From the NCBI RefSeq assembly GCF_932294415.1, contig NC_065544.1, positions 11,569,351 to 11,633,350 on the forward strand: DNA of 64,000 bases. The letters are read 5' to 3'. The notes under the pieces are model-generated. The model was not told where the DNA came from. It made no database searches and saw nothing but the letters and a program-made list of their open reading frames with translations. Every line of letters begins with the position of its first letter. The first letter of the stretch is position 1. This document shows, piece after piece, positions 1 through 12,900 of the stretch. The DNA comes from Quercus robur. Taxonomy: Eukaryota > Streptophyta > Magnoliopsida > Fagales > Fagaceae. Made by a program: the position numbers and the translations under genes.

Positions 1-77
1 ACAAACGTCTTTATACACTTCGATTTTGAAAATTCAAACAAGATTATTTCAATTTTCATGTTTTTATTTTATTATTT

Positions 78-172
78 ATTCTAATAATTTGATAGTTGGA
101 AGTAGGAGAATTTGATCTCTACATATCTCCGTCGACCAACCAGTAAAGCTAAAATGCTCTTGAAGATTTTTA
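78..172 (-). mobile_element. tRNA-derived SINE, family A, degenerate
   Basis: Aligns with the next copy (326-424): CAAGAGCATTTTAGCTTTAC at its start and AATTTGATAGTTGGAAG at its far end on the plus strand. Boxes are mutated. Confidence 0.4.
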
Positions 173-325
173 TTTAAAGTATTAGCCAATTGCTATCGAG
201 TATAATATCTACTTTATAAACATAGTATCCAAGCATTAATTTCCTTTTTGTTTTATGGGAACGACACATTAATTTTTTATTTGTTTCCTTGACACTATAT
301 ATATATATATATATTTTTTTTTTTC

Positions 326-424
326 ATAATTCGATAGTTGAGAGTGAGAGGGATTTGAAACTTGGATGTTTCCATTAAAAATACCAAAAAGTATTAACCA
401 ATTGAGCTACAAAGCTCTTAAGAC
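326..424 (-). mobile_element. tRNA-derived SINE, family A
   Basis: The minus strand reads AGCTTTGTAGCTCAATTGG (A-box-like), then TTTAATGGAAACATCCAAG and GTTTCAAATCCC (B-box-like). Sister copies occur at 78-172, 25083, 31667, 34712 and 47266. Confidence 0.6.
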
Positions 425-2759
425 TAATTCATAAATTGTCAAAAGTGGATTGTTAATATAAGCTACCTTTTTCTTAGCCTTTTGACTAATATTAAAGTTT
501 TTCATTTTAACATTTACTCTTAACCCGGCCCATTGGAAAAATTTTCGCTCTGCCACTAAGGGTTATAAAATAGGTAAAAATTAAGCCTTTTATTTTTTAT
601 TTTTAAGGAGTTCTTGTTTTCTTCACATGAGATGAATAATTAAATCAAAAGTATTCTTTTTTTCCTTAAAATTTATTGTATATTGAAAAAGTTATATTTT
701 CATCTTTCCATCTACTTTCATTAACTTTTTTAATAAAGTTATAATTTAAGGATAAAAATAATACAGTTTAACAAAAGGGGACAAAAAGATAACAGGTAAA
801 AAACCATAAAAATTTAAGGACAAAAATAAAACTTAAATTATATTTTAAAGATGAAAAAAATTATAGTTTCCCTAATAACAAAATAGAAATGCTTTGCATA
901 CAATATACCCCTCGTAGTTTCTCAAAATATTTTTTTTTTGAGAAATAATTACAACATGCTACTAACCTTGCAGCTCGAACATTTTCCCTCCTATACGCCC
1001 AAACACTTTGTGCATGGGAAGGTGCCAATTTAGCTCAAAATAAATTAATATATAAACTCCTCGTACATGTAAAGAGTTCAAGGGATGCAAGCAATAGAAA
1101 TAAATATCATATCCGTATCGTTACCTTTATATATTTGATAGAAAGTGACCCTTTTGACTTTTAATAAATTTTTAAAAAATTAAAATAAAAAACAACAACA
1201 ACCAGTCATGAAAATGTATATATGGTAAAGGGTATGGCCGGTCATGAAACAACCCTAAACTCAGCTTCTCTCTTACTAATGGAACAAAATGTGGATAAAC
1301 AAATCATTTTAGAAAGAAAGATCCGGTGAAAACTCGATAAGCCATCTTATATTGTAAAATAAATTAAAATAAGACAACTATAGCACGTAGTCTCAAATTT
1401 TCCATTGTTCTTTTGCCTTTTCCTTTTCTAAATAATATCTTTTCTTCTTTGAAAATGACTTCAAATTAAGTGGAGGCCAGGGTCAGGCAAGTTTTAAAGA
1501 CTAACCAATATTTTATATGGAAAAACTACCTTCCGTTATTTTTTTCCCCCTAGTTTTGATTATATAAATACAAGAAAGAAAGATTTATTGGCAAGCTTGG
1601 CATGAAATGAGAGGGTGAATCATGATTGGTGTCGTACAAATAATTACTTCATATAAAAAAAGATTGCAACCCTTTTTTTTTTTTTTTGTAGCAATGCGGG
1701 CAACGGTTGCTACTTGCTACCTGTCAAAAACCATCAAAAACTCATTTTCTAACCACCCAATCCAATCCAAATAAGTCACAAAAAAACAGGAAAAACTATG
1801 ACAATTGACAAAACCTTGCCTATTGCATTGTAGTTGAAGACAATAGAGGACGCAACAGTCAAATTTGCTTAATTGGTTCCTTAATTTAAGCAAGTCCACA
1901 GGGCTGAACTATCTTGTGAGAGGCCCAATCAAACTGACCCATTAATGCAGAAGTTGGAAACTTGGGATATGAACAAAAAGAGCTTAAATTTTTTTTACAG
2001 AATGTAGAATTAGAATCTCCATATTAGAAACAGGTTTACAGTTGTTAAGCAACTTATTAAAACTTTAATTAAAAAAATTGCTTGGGGTGCTGAGGTAAAC
2101 ATTTAAATTGTTAATCTAGTGAGATGATACTAAACTCAAATTAGTCTCTTTTTTTTTGGTATAGTGGAAGACTAGTACTAATCAAATCCAAGACTTAGAC
2201 CAATATATAAAGTTGAATTAAACCAAAAAGCATTCGTAAGTTTAAGTTTTACTACACCAAAAGGTACATCAAGAGAGAAAACGCATTGACTACAGTTTTA
2301 TGTTAAATGTTTTAAAATGCTGACCAAAAAAAAATAGAAAACTCATTAATAAAAAATCTCTAAATGGCTACTTTTTGCATGTTACACGCAAATAAATTTA
2401 GAGTGAGAATCTAGAAGGTTTGAATATTTGTACATTATGCACAGGAAAAGAAGAGAAAATGAAATATTTTAACCACAAAAGAATGCTTTATTCCAGAGAT
2501 TCATTAGTTACATTCAAAGACAACCTCCTCAATATGCTCCAATTCATATTGATTTAGAATCTAGACAAAGTGATGTCACGAACTAGAAGGAAAAACATTT
2601 GAGAGGGAGTGTACAACATTGACGAGTCCAACTTCAAAATTGGCTAAACCAACGTTTCAAGAACTAGTAAAACTAGATTAAAATATCCAACAGAGAGAGA
2701 AAAAAAAGGCAAAGTGAGTAGCTGAGTAAGTCCAACAATTTGACTAGTTACTTTTAACA
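425..2759. other. AT-rich intergenic, no gene seen
   Basis: Short frames only; homopolymer runs and no recognisable repeat beyond the SINEs to the left. Confidence 0.6.
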
Positions 2760-3800
2760 TTGTAAAGATGAATATGAAATCATTAAGGAATTTGTCTCCC
2801 ATCATTCAATATAAATTCAGGAAGATAGTTTTTCAATGTCTTGAAGAGCCTCATTTTTGACCATTAACTTAACAAAATGCGGAGCTCACAAATACTTTTA
2901 ACATTGAAAAGACGACTCTAGAATCACTAAGAAATATGTAACCCATCATTCAATATAAATTCAAGAAGATAATTTTTCAATATATTGAAGTCATTTTTCT
3001 CCATTATGCTTACAAAAAGTAGAGCTCACGGGTTGCTTCAAGAATGTAACATGAATTGACATAATTTTCCTACTAACTAATTAGGAGGGTGTATCCCATA
3101 ATTCAGTTTCAGTGAGCAATATAATTTTTCAATATCACAAAGAGTCTCATTTTTCTCCATTATAGTAGCAAAAATGAGCTTACAAGCCTTTAGAATGCAA
3201 TATAAAAGGACATAATTTTTCTCCAAACTAATTATGATGGTCTATCTCATCATTCAATTTTGATGAGAAAGATAATTTTTCAATATCACGAAGAGTCTCG
3301 TTTTCCCCCATTATAATAACAAAAATATAAGGTTACAAACTGCCTCAAGAATGCAATATAAAATGACATAATTTTCCTTCAAACTAATTATGATGGTATA
3401 TTCTATAATTTAGTTTCAATGAGGAAGATAATTTTTCAGTATCATTGTTTTTCTCCATTATAGTAACAAAAATATGACCTTACTAGCGGCCTCAAGAATG
3501 CAAGGACATAGTTTTCCTCTAAACTAATCATGACGGTATATCTCATCACTCAATTTCAATGAGAGAGATAATTTTTCAATATCACGAAGAATCTCATTTT
3601 TCTCCGAGCTTGCAAGCCGCCCCATGCGAGCAATAAGAAAGGACATTATTTTCCACCAAACTAATCATTACAGTATATCCCATCATTTGATATCAATAAT
3701 GAAAGATAATTTTATCAATATCATAAAGAAATCTCATTTTTCTTTATTATCATTACAAAATGAAGAGATCATAGTTTGCTAAAAAATGAAATATAATACG
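2760..3800 (+). repeat. Degenerate tandem repeat, seven units of about 140-155 bp
   Basis: The anchor GATAATTTTTCAATATC recurs near 2824, 2968, 3119, 3271, 3426, 3567 and 3705 (spacings 138-155 bp). Each unit also holds CTCATTTTTCTCCATTAT and AACTAATTATGATGG-like blocks. No open frame spans it. Confidence 0.8.
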
Positions 3801-4029
3801 AAAAAATCCTCCAACCTATTATATGGCAATTTAAACAATCGTTTACCTGTTTTTTTAATCATATAGACCTTTTAACAAGTATGTGACTTTTTTCAACTAC
3901 TTAACAAGTAATGTTATTAATAACACATAGATGATCATATAATTGCCGCAATGGATTAGAGGAAAAGTTTGTTTAATATAAAACCACATCCATGGAATGC
4001 TTTTACTATTGTGGTTCTTAATTGGGTAA

Positions 4030-4310
4030 TTACACCCCAAAGTTTGGGAATATTTGAATGTACATCATGAAATTTCTGTATTTGGATTTTACCCCCTAAA
4101 TTTTAGAAGTGTTTGGATATTACTCTCTAAGTTTGGAGGTGCTTAGATTTTACACCCTAAAATCCTAATACCCCCAAACTTTAGGAAGTAAAATCCAAAT
4201 TCTAAATGTCAAGGTATAAAATTTAAATACCCTCAAACTTTAGGAGGTAAAATCCAAATTTTGAAACTTCAGGATGTAAAATTCAAACACCCCCGACGGT
4301 ATAATTTACA
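4030..4310. repeat. Short repeats in both orientations
   Basis: The phrase CAAACTTTAGGAGGTAAAAT recurs with variants, and inverse forms (TTTTACCCCCTAAATTTTAG) occur on the left side. It may be a decayed foldback element. Confidence 0.5.
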
Positions 4311-6354
4311 ATTTACCCTTCTTAATTAGATGAATGTTAGGTACCCATCAGGTTAACAGACGTTAAAATTTCATCTCGGGTAGAGGTAAGGTTCAAAATT
4401 ATAGTCAATGAGAGTTGCTTCTGCCCTATGCTAATATATTATTTCTCATAGCCAGTCTGTTTACATGACAGTGATAACAGTGCCACCATAAGTAACACAT
4501 GGAAATGCTGCCTGCTTAATGAACCCACTGACAACAGTACAGCCATAAGAATTAAGACAAAACAATATACGTGGGTTCTGCAGATAATGAACAAAACCCC
4601 TTCAACACAATTTATCTAGCACTCCACCTACTGATTTATCAATAAAAATAGAAGTGAATAATTCATACACAGCATCTATGACATGATGGGTAGGTTCCTA
4701 CTTCCAACCCATAAAACAGGCACATTGCTTAAATGAGGCCTGGCATAGTGTCTCAATGCATAGATTTGTTGTGTAGTTGAGGTATTAATCCTTTGTCAAA
4801 TCTCTGCTGTTTGGGTATGTCCTGTGACGTTCGCCCACGCATGACACAATTAGGTGTTTTCTGCAATGCTACCTTTTCATCAGCGGCCTTGCTAGGTATC
4901 ACTTGCCAGTATGCCTTCACGTCTCTCCTTTGACTAGGCAGTTGACACCTTTTAGGGTTCCACCTTGTTCTAAAGTTTGCTTATTCAAGCTATTATTGCC
5001 TTTAAACTTTTTACACTTCAACAAAAAGATAAGGTAATACCAGATAGAAACAACAAACCATGCTAGACTTATAGACTACAAGGAATGCATGTCATCATTA
5101 CTGGGTTAGTGATAAAAATGATGGGGACCTAGCTAAACACTGTGCAATCACCTCATAGACCATTCAAACACCAAATGGCTACAACAGAACATGATAGACA
5201 CCGACTACAAGGAAAAGAGCCTACCCAGTGTCATTAGTTTTGAGAAAGATGGAGTCAAGCTAAACAATAAAGTCCATAGGCAATGAGCAAACCTGTAACC
5301 ATTATATAATTCATTGTTCAATAAAGGAAAAGCATACCCGTGAGAGAATTTTCTTTCTGTTACATTGCAAGAATTATTGCTAAGTAATGTGAAGGTACAA
5401 GCATGTATAATGAGCCATTCCATTTCAAGTTGCAAAGGACTTTTCCATGTCCAATGAGATTTTTTTTTTCTCAAGTCCATATTATAATTAACAAAGCCAC
5501 ATAAACATACAACTCATTATATACCAGTCGAATAATAAATGGATTGCAATACATCGTACAGTTGTATATCTCTGTTGGGATCTTGAACGGATATAGTCAA
5601 AGCAAATGCTCAAAAATGTTTAGCGAGCGAAGCATTTAAAAGCTTATTATGTTACTTTGCCTTTTTCCTTACTACTATTTCATATTACCTAGGAGGTAAA
5701 GACTCAAGTGCACGTAAGATGGATAAACAAAGTGTATTGTTTCGTGCTTGTTTCCTTCATAACATATGTAATAATTACAGAGTTACAGTTGCAAAGTTTT
5801 TTTTTGGTTGGTGGGGGAGAAGGGGGGAGTGTAAATCAACAGTCATGATGAATATATTAGCCAGTCAGGAGTTACCACATGGTTAACCAAAACAGAAAAC
5901 TAAAGCAACCTCAAGGTGACATGTACAAGAAATCAAACAGAACTGCCAGAAGAGAGGAAAACCGATTGTAACATTCGAGATCAAAAGCTTTACAACAAAA
6001 CAAAAAAAACAACCTCTTCATTAGACATGGACTGTACTTGTGAAATAATAATAAATTGTAATTTTTGAAGATATTTGATTGTACTTAAATTTGAGGGAGA
6101 TTTGATCAATTCAGTTATCTTAATGCAAGTCTGGATTGATGTTTTTCCCTTTCTTATCCTTGGCCCTTTTTCTGTGTAGAAAGTCCTCCTAATTGGCATT
6201 ACCAAATTGAACTCTTAATCTTTTAAGGAAACTGATTAATGGTTAATTGTTGATTAAATTATTTTTAGTTGTTAGTAGATTAATACAATTTCAAGTTGTA
6301 CCAAAAATGGTCGTGGATTTTTTGTGGTCTGATAGAAATAATTGGTAGGCAGCA
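4311..6354. other. Intergenic, no gene seen
   Basis: Open stretches of up to 91 codons lack recognisable domains. S2P 3' UTR probably lies closer, between about 6500 and 6936. Confidence 0.5.
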
Positions 6355-6460
6355 TTACCCTAAGTTTGGATGGGTTGATTCCTGGCTTGAACCCATAACA
6401 CATCGCTTGGACAGAAGGCACTTACCATTGCACCAAATCTGGCCTCTAAAGCTAGTAGCC
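6355..6460 (-). mobile_element. SINE-like sequence
   Basis: The minus strand holds TTTGGTGCAATGGTAAGTGCC-like (A box) and GGGTTCAAGCC (B box) motifs about 35 bp apart. Differs from family A. Not a tRNA gene: no acceptor stem. Confidence 0.45.
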
Positions 6461-6936
6461 TAACTGTTCACATCACCAGAAAGTCCAAAAGGATGTGATA
6501 AATTTCATCACAAAGTTGAGGTGTTAAGGAGTGCTCCTTCCTCTCATTGTGTGGCATTTTCTAGACATCAAAAGATCTTGTAGAGATTGTGCATTGACAA
6601 GGATGAATGATGACAACGAAAAAATCATTATTCTAAACCCTTGTCATTATCCATTATTAAAGTCCCTGATTGATGCTCTGCGTCATTCAAAACTTTTAAG
6701 AATCCTTAGGAAAGAGCACAATTTCTTCCGTAAATTGGTTAACAAATTTTAGTATAACTTTCATCATGTAAGCACTACCATATTCTGGCATTTAGTATAG
6801 CTTTCATCGTGTAAGCACTTAAACCATATTCTGGCATTCTTCTAAATAGACAAATGCCAAAGCAAAGTCAACAGTAAAGCTAATGAGGTGACATTTAATT
6901 TTGAGAAAAAAGCAAAACATACATTTTACCTTTGGC

Positions 6937-9900
6937 TTACATAAAACTGAAGAAGATTCTCACAAAGACAAGGATAGAAATCAGAGTCCCTCCCAAAAGA
7001 CATACTTTAAGAACCTTTTCTCTCTTCCTTGAGCTGAGTGAAGTGAAATGGCACAGGGCCACCTCAAGAAGAGATTCTCCATCCAGAAAGTAGACCTGAT
7101 AAAATTACTAAGATAAGAGAACATACTTTATGATTGTATAATTTCAAAGTTGAGAACATCACTTTGGAATTCGATAAGATTTTTTAAGGGATATTTCAAG
7201 GAACCACTTTTCAAAAGCGTGTCCCTGCACATGTTCAGATTGTTTTTGAAACTCCAGGAACCATTTAAAAAGACAAAAGTCCTAAAACTGAAAGGACAAC
7301 TAGTTCTTTTTTTCTTTTTAAAAAGTAATAATATTTATTCAAAAATAATCAACAAGGTCTTCAAAAAAATTTCTTTTAACTCTAAAGAAGTCCACCCACA
7401 TCCTTCAAAGCTCCTCGCATTTCTTTTCCACCAAATGCACCCCATCAAGCAGTGAGGAATGAATCTCCATATATCACAACTTTGATGACACCCAAAACTA
7501 CCTTGCCAACAAGCTATAGAAGATCAACAACCTTTCTAGTCATCACCCATTTCACCCCAAAAAGAGCAAAAACCAAACCTCATAATTCAATAGCCACAGG
7601 GCAATGTAACAACAAATGGTCTACAGTCTCTTCATCCCTCTTACACATATGACACCTGCTCACCGAAGTAATGTTATGCTTCCACAGATTTTTTCCATTT
7701 TCTATAGTGAGGATATTCCCCAAAGCAGCCACCCAAAGGAAAAAGGCCACCTTATTCAGGACGAGCAGAAAAGGACAACTAGTTCTTTGAAACCAAAACA
7801 TCACAAGAAGCCTAAAAAATACTCTTTCACCTACTCCTAAAAAACACTTTGTGTGGTCTAAAATATATAGTTATAAGTGTTCTAGGGTTAAAGCAATTTT
7901 TATTTACAGGTTATGGTTAATTTTTTATTTAGCAGCAAAAAAGTAATTTCCTCAACCCCTGCATATCAAGGATATTTTGGTAGTTGAGTTGAGTCTAAAA
8001 CTTTCTAGAATATCCCAAATACCTTAAGATTTATTTTCTTCAAGTCCAAGTTAGTCTTTTATTAGCAATTACCTTATGAGGTTTTTAGCTTACCAGTCAA
8101 ACTAGTAGCCATTTTTTGGATAAGCAATAGAATTTCATTAAAGAGGCACAAAATAAAGCGTTATCTTGGTACATGGGAAGTAAAATAAGATATAGCAACG
8201 GGAGAACAAAAGGAGCAATACAAACTTAACAACTGAAGTGTAAATCCTCTAAGAAGTTCGTGAAAGTAGTATTGGAAAGTGCGTAGGAATTGGTAGTCCA
8301 CTCGTATAATGTCTTCAAAAAGAGAAATTTGAGGTGTGGCAAAAGTAACTCTCTTCCATTGAAAGTACAGAGGTTTCACTCTTTCCATATACACCGCATG
8401 AGGCAAGGAGTTGTTACCCAAACATTCTCAATCCTAAGATTACCCGATTACCTTTCCAAGGTATGCCAACTTGGCAAGTACTATATTGGGCATCACCCAA
8501 GCGACTCCATATAGACAGAACAGTGTTTCCTCAGCTCCCAATTTCCTCCCTCTCTTCTATCTTTTCTTTTTTGTGGTACCGTTCACCAATAATGTTCATG
8601 CAACACATGAAAACCATTGATATCTCTCTTTTCCTTCTTCCTTATAGCCCTTAATCAAGCCCTTTCTCTTACCCATCAAAACCATAAAACCTTACATGCC
8701 CTCTCTCCCAAATAGCCATCAAATAATTCATCAAACCACTCTTTTATTCCTAAGCAAAAATCGCTGTCCATAATTTTCTAGCAACCTCTTTGCTTCGAGA
8801 AATAGTCTTCTTGTCCTTATTCAACATGTTATCAATTTTTTTGTTTAATATAAGTAATAACCATTTTAGTGAAAGGAAGGAGATACTTTATGCATGCAGA
8901 GTGCATATGAAAATCCCACTACCAGTCTTCTCTAGTCAATTTTGAACACTACCTCTTTCTTCTATAAGTTCTAAACCCTAAATTCATAAATCCTCCTAAA
9001 CCTAAACATACCGAGAGCACACAGATAAAATCTCCAATTTGTCCTGTCATATCCCCTCCTTTTTTGGTGATATTGTATAGTCATTGACTTCGGTTAAACA
9101 ATGACAGCAACCTGACCTGAGGTCTGTTAGAAGGTGTTAGAGGTCGAGTTTGAGTGCGTGAAGCACCTTCAACCAAAAGTGACTAGTTGCAGGTTTAATT
9201 TTGGGAATCAACCTCTCCGTAAAATATTTATAAAAAAAAATAGGGTAAGGTTGCCTACCATGATCTCTCCCAAACCTTGTAAAAATGGGAGTTTTGTACA
9301 CTGGGTACAACTTTTTTGATGTCCCCAACAGGCACATCTACACCAGCATTACAAGAATGACCATGACAACTATGCTTTTATCCACCATTTGGATTAAATC
9401 CGATGTTATACAACAATATGAAGTTTGATTCGTAAATTTGTCTATTCAAGATTTGGTGGAAGTCCAATTGAAGTAAAACAATTTTTTGTTTGGGTTTTTA
9501 ATTAATAAGTTATGGTCAATTTCATATTCAAAGGCAAATCAATAATTTTTTTCAATTTCTGCAAATTAAGCATATTTTGGTGGTTGAGTCGAGTCTTAGA
9601 ATTTTCTAGGAAATCCTAAGTATATAGGTTCTATTTTCTTTAAGTTCAAGTTAGTCATTTATTAAATTTTTAGCTTAATACTAATTGTAAAAGAGTCTCT
9701 TATGTATTGAGTTGATTAATAAAAGAGAGACGGTTTACTAGTGACTAACAATCTTAATAGTACAAGGTGCAAAGAAAATTTTAATAAAAGAGAGACGTGT
9801 GATTAGTCTTAAGAAAATTTTATACATAAGAGACTCTTATAATGATCCCAAGGTACCCACCTCTTTCCATTCTCATTCACTTCCACAATCAGACCTTTCC

Positions 9901-12900
9901 CTAAGCAACGTGATCTCCTAATATCTCGCTCCTTCCCAACAGCTTCATTTTTTGAATTCAAATTAAACCTCAAAGGGAATCTGTGTTTATTTCCTTCCTG
10001 GATTTTCACCTCAAATTTATTATCCCCATTAATATCACAGACTCTCCCCTCCCCTCCACCCCACCCACAGCAGTCAAGGAAGATTTGCCGGCCTGAGCTT
10101 CAAAAACCACCACCTGTGTGCAAGGTTTGTCTCTCGGAGACTCCACTTTTGTTTTTTTCACTATTCTATTCTTCCCCTTCTCTCTGATGAAGGGCTGCTG
10201 TGAGTGCTTCAAACTTGCCTGCACAGGGGCTTTCACTGTTACTACAAAGGACCAGGAAGAATAAATCTCGGAAGGCTGCTTAGACTTGTACAGAACAAAT
10301 TTCGGGCCACCCAACACATATTGGGAAGGATCCAACATTCTTCTTAATTCAATCCCAAAAGCCCTCCACCTTTGTTGTACCTTACCTGCAGGGATAATGA
10401 TAGATCTCCTCCTCCCGCCTACTTCGAGCTCTGACACTGATAAATACTGACCAAACAAGTTGGAGCCCCGTTGCACCTTGTAAGCAGTATCTCATTCCCT
10501 ATGCGTGAAAAATTGCTTGGGGTTGACCCCAATCACAATGTGTTCCAAATGCCAAATTGCTGTGCTCTTACCCATAAAAACTGATTGCATAAAATATTTT
10601 CCCCATTCAAAAATCTTAAGGGAGAAAAAATTCCCCCCTTCCTCAACCACCAACTGAAACAGCTTAGATTCAATATAAAAAAACTGCGGGATCCACCCAT
10701 ACTAATCCAAAGAAGTAGACGCAGACAGTATTTGTGACTAATTTGAGGTAGCCGGGCCTCTAAAACATCACCAAGAAAGATGAAAAGAAAATTTCTATTA
10801 AGGATGGAACGTAGTTACTATCTGTAATAAAATTTTCTTTGCACCTTGTAATATTAAGATTGTTAGTTACTAGTAAACCATCTCTTTTATTGAGTTGATT
10901 AATAAAAGAGACGGTTTACTATCCAAAGAAGTATTCGTTTATTAAGTTTTTAGCTTAATACTAATAGTACAAGAGTCTCTTATGTAATGAGTTAATACTA
11001 ACACTACAGTCTCTTGTGTATGCAGTACGCTTCTTCATCATTTTAACACTGTTGATGTTAACTTTCTTGAGTCTACCCTTTTTTCCTTATTGATAATGCT
11101 TGTCCCAAAAGCTTAACTTATTAGGAAAGCCTAAATTAAATCATTTAACCATTATTGATTATTCTAAGACTTACCCTCATATGTGGGCCCCCAAACTCCC
11201 CCTTAAGTGACTCAAATCAAATTTATTGATCACTAGTAATAATTATGTCATCAAAATAAACATTTCACAATATATACACTCTCTTAGTGTATAAATGTTT
11301 AGTGTTCTTAGCATAAACTTTGAGCTTGTCTTGACTAGTGTATTGATGCTACAATTTGGTGCCCCAAACAAGAATTCATGGCTTCGCCTTGTACACTCCC
11401 TGTGTACTAGGGTGTTCCCTTTTTAATATCAATAAACTTACTACTTATCAAAAAAAAAAAAAAGGAATTCATGGCTTCGCCTTGAACTTGACTCATATAT
11501 ACACCTTGAAGAAATTAGTAAAAGACTCCTCCTAGTCCTAAGCAGCCCTAAAAAAAGTAGGAATGCAATGCACTTCGCCATTTGACCACTCCATACACTC
11601 AAGCATCATAGCATTTTTATTTATAGAAACTTGTTATCAATCCAAGAAGAGGGATGTCATATTAGTTCAAGGCACTGCCAGTTATCATTCTAGAATCCGA
11701 GGTGTTGTTTAGTAGCAATTTTTTAAAATATTCTTAAAAACACTGGAAACTGTTTTTTATGAACTTATTCTCAAAATTGTTTTATAGCGCTTTTCCCCCT
11801 CAAAACTTGTTGACAATGCGTTTTTATTTTTGGGTTTATATGATAAGTTTGCCCCCGACTCATTTAGAAAACATAAATTTGATACTGAAAACACCAAAAA
11901 GGTTTTCCCTAAAACATAAATTTGCTTTTAAGTGCTTGAAACACATTTAAAAGCACCAACCAAACATACTCTGATACTCTTGCCATCTCCAACTCTAAAA
12001 CTTATAAATCTACAAATGGAGTCTAAACTCACTTAAATGGCCTTCAAAACACCTACTCCATGGGTTGAACTAACTAGGTTTAAGGTCTAATCTTCTACTA
12101 TCTGCCCCTTAGATACCACCAAACATCCCTATAAATGATGTGTGAATTTCCATAACCAATTCCCAAACAACGCCTCACTAAATGTACTTAAATTTAATAT
12201 ATCCAAAATCTCCAATTTGAACTCAAAGTAATGTAAAAGAAATTTTCTATCTGCCAAATGAATTTTTCTCCTCCCCAACTCTAGCCCATAAAAATCTTGA
12301 TGTAATTTTTCCAAATGTAAGTCACATTCACTAACAATAGGGATGGCAACAGGCCGGCTGGATCAGATTGTGGATGCCCTGTCCTTCATTTGAGGCAGGG
12401 AAAACCCAAGCGGGGTGGGAATAGGAAAGGTCTGGGGCAAAGTGGTTTGGAGTTATTTTGCTGTCCTTAATTAGTTGGCTTCGACATTAGTAAGATGGAA
12501 ATGACGGAGATCAGGAAGGAATAGTCAAGAGAGTGCTAAAAGAAAGAGAATATAAGTGTTTTGGGGATGGTGTGTGTGTCTTTATATATATAAAATTTAA
12601 ATATACAAACAAATTCAGGGTGGAGCAAGGTGAGATGGGGTGGGGCAAGCAAAACCTATCCTAGTCCCATGGCCTCTTTGGAGCGAGAAATTCCACAAAA
12701 GGTAGGGTGAGTTGGGAAACATAGGAAATTTTTTCCATCCCTAACTGACATTATGAAGAGTGACATAGTGTCCATTTGGCTTGAACTTATTTGCTCAGTT
12801 TTTAGCTTTTAGCTTTTATATACAGGTTTTTAAAACCTCACTTTTTTCTCGTTTTGTCGAAGTACAAGTATACTTTAACACATTTTCAGCAAAAAGCTAG

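Noticed and set aside
2760..3800. CRISPR-like array
   Set aside because: The repeated unit is the whole 140-155 bp and is degenerate, with no short constant repeats and unique spacers; the DNA is eukaryotic.
6355..6460. tRNA gene
   Set aside because: A- and B-box-like motifs are present, but no acceptor or anticodon stem can be drawn. The same applies to the other SINE-like sites.
8463..8654. Small plus-strand frames near 8.5 kb
   Set aside because: They overlap an antisense retroelement-like remnant and show no domain.
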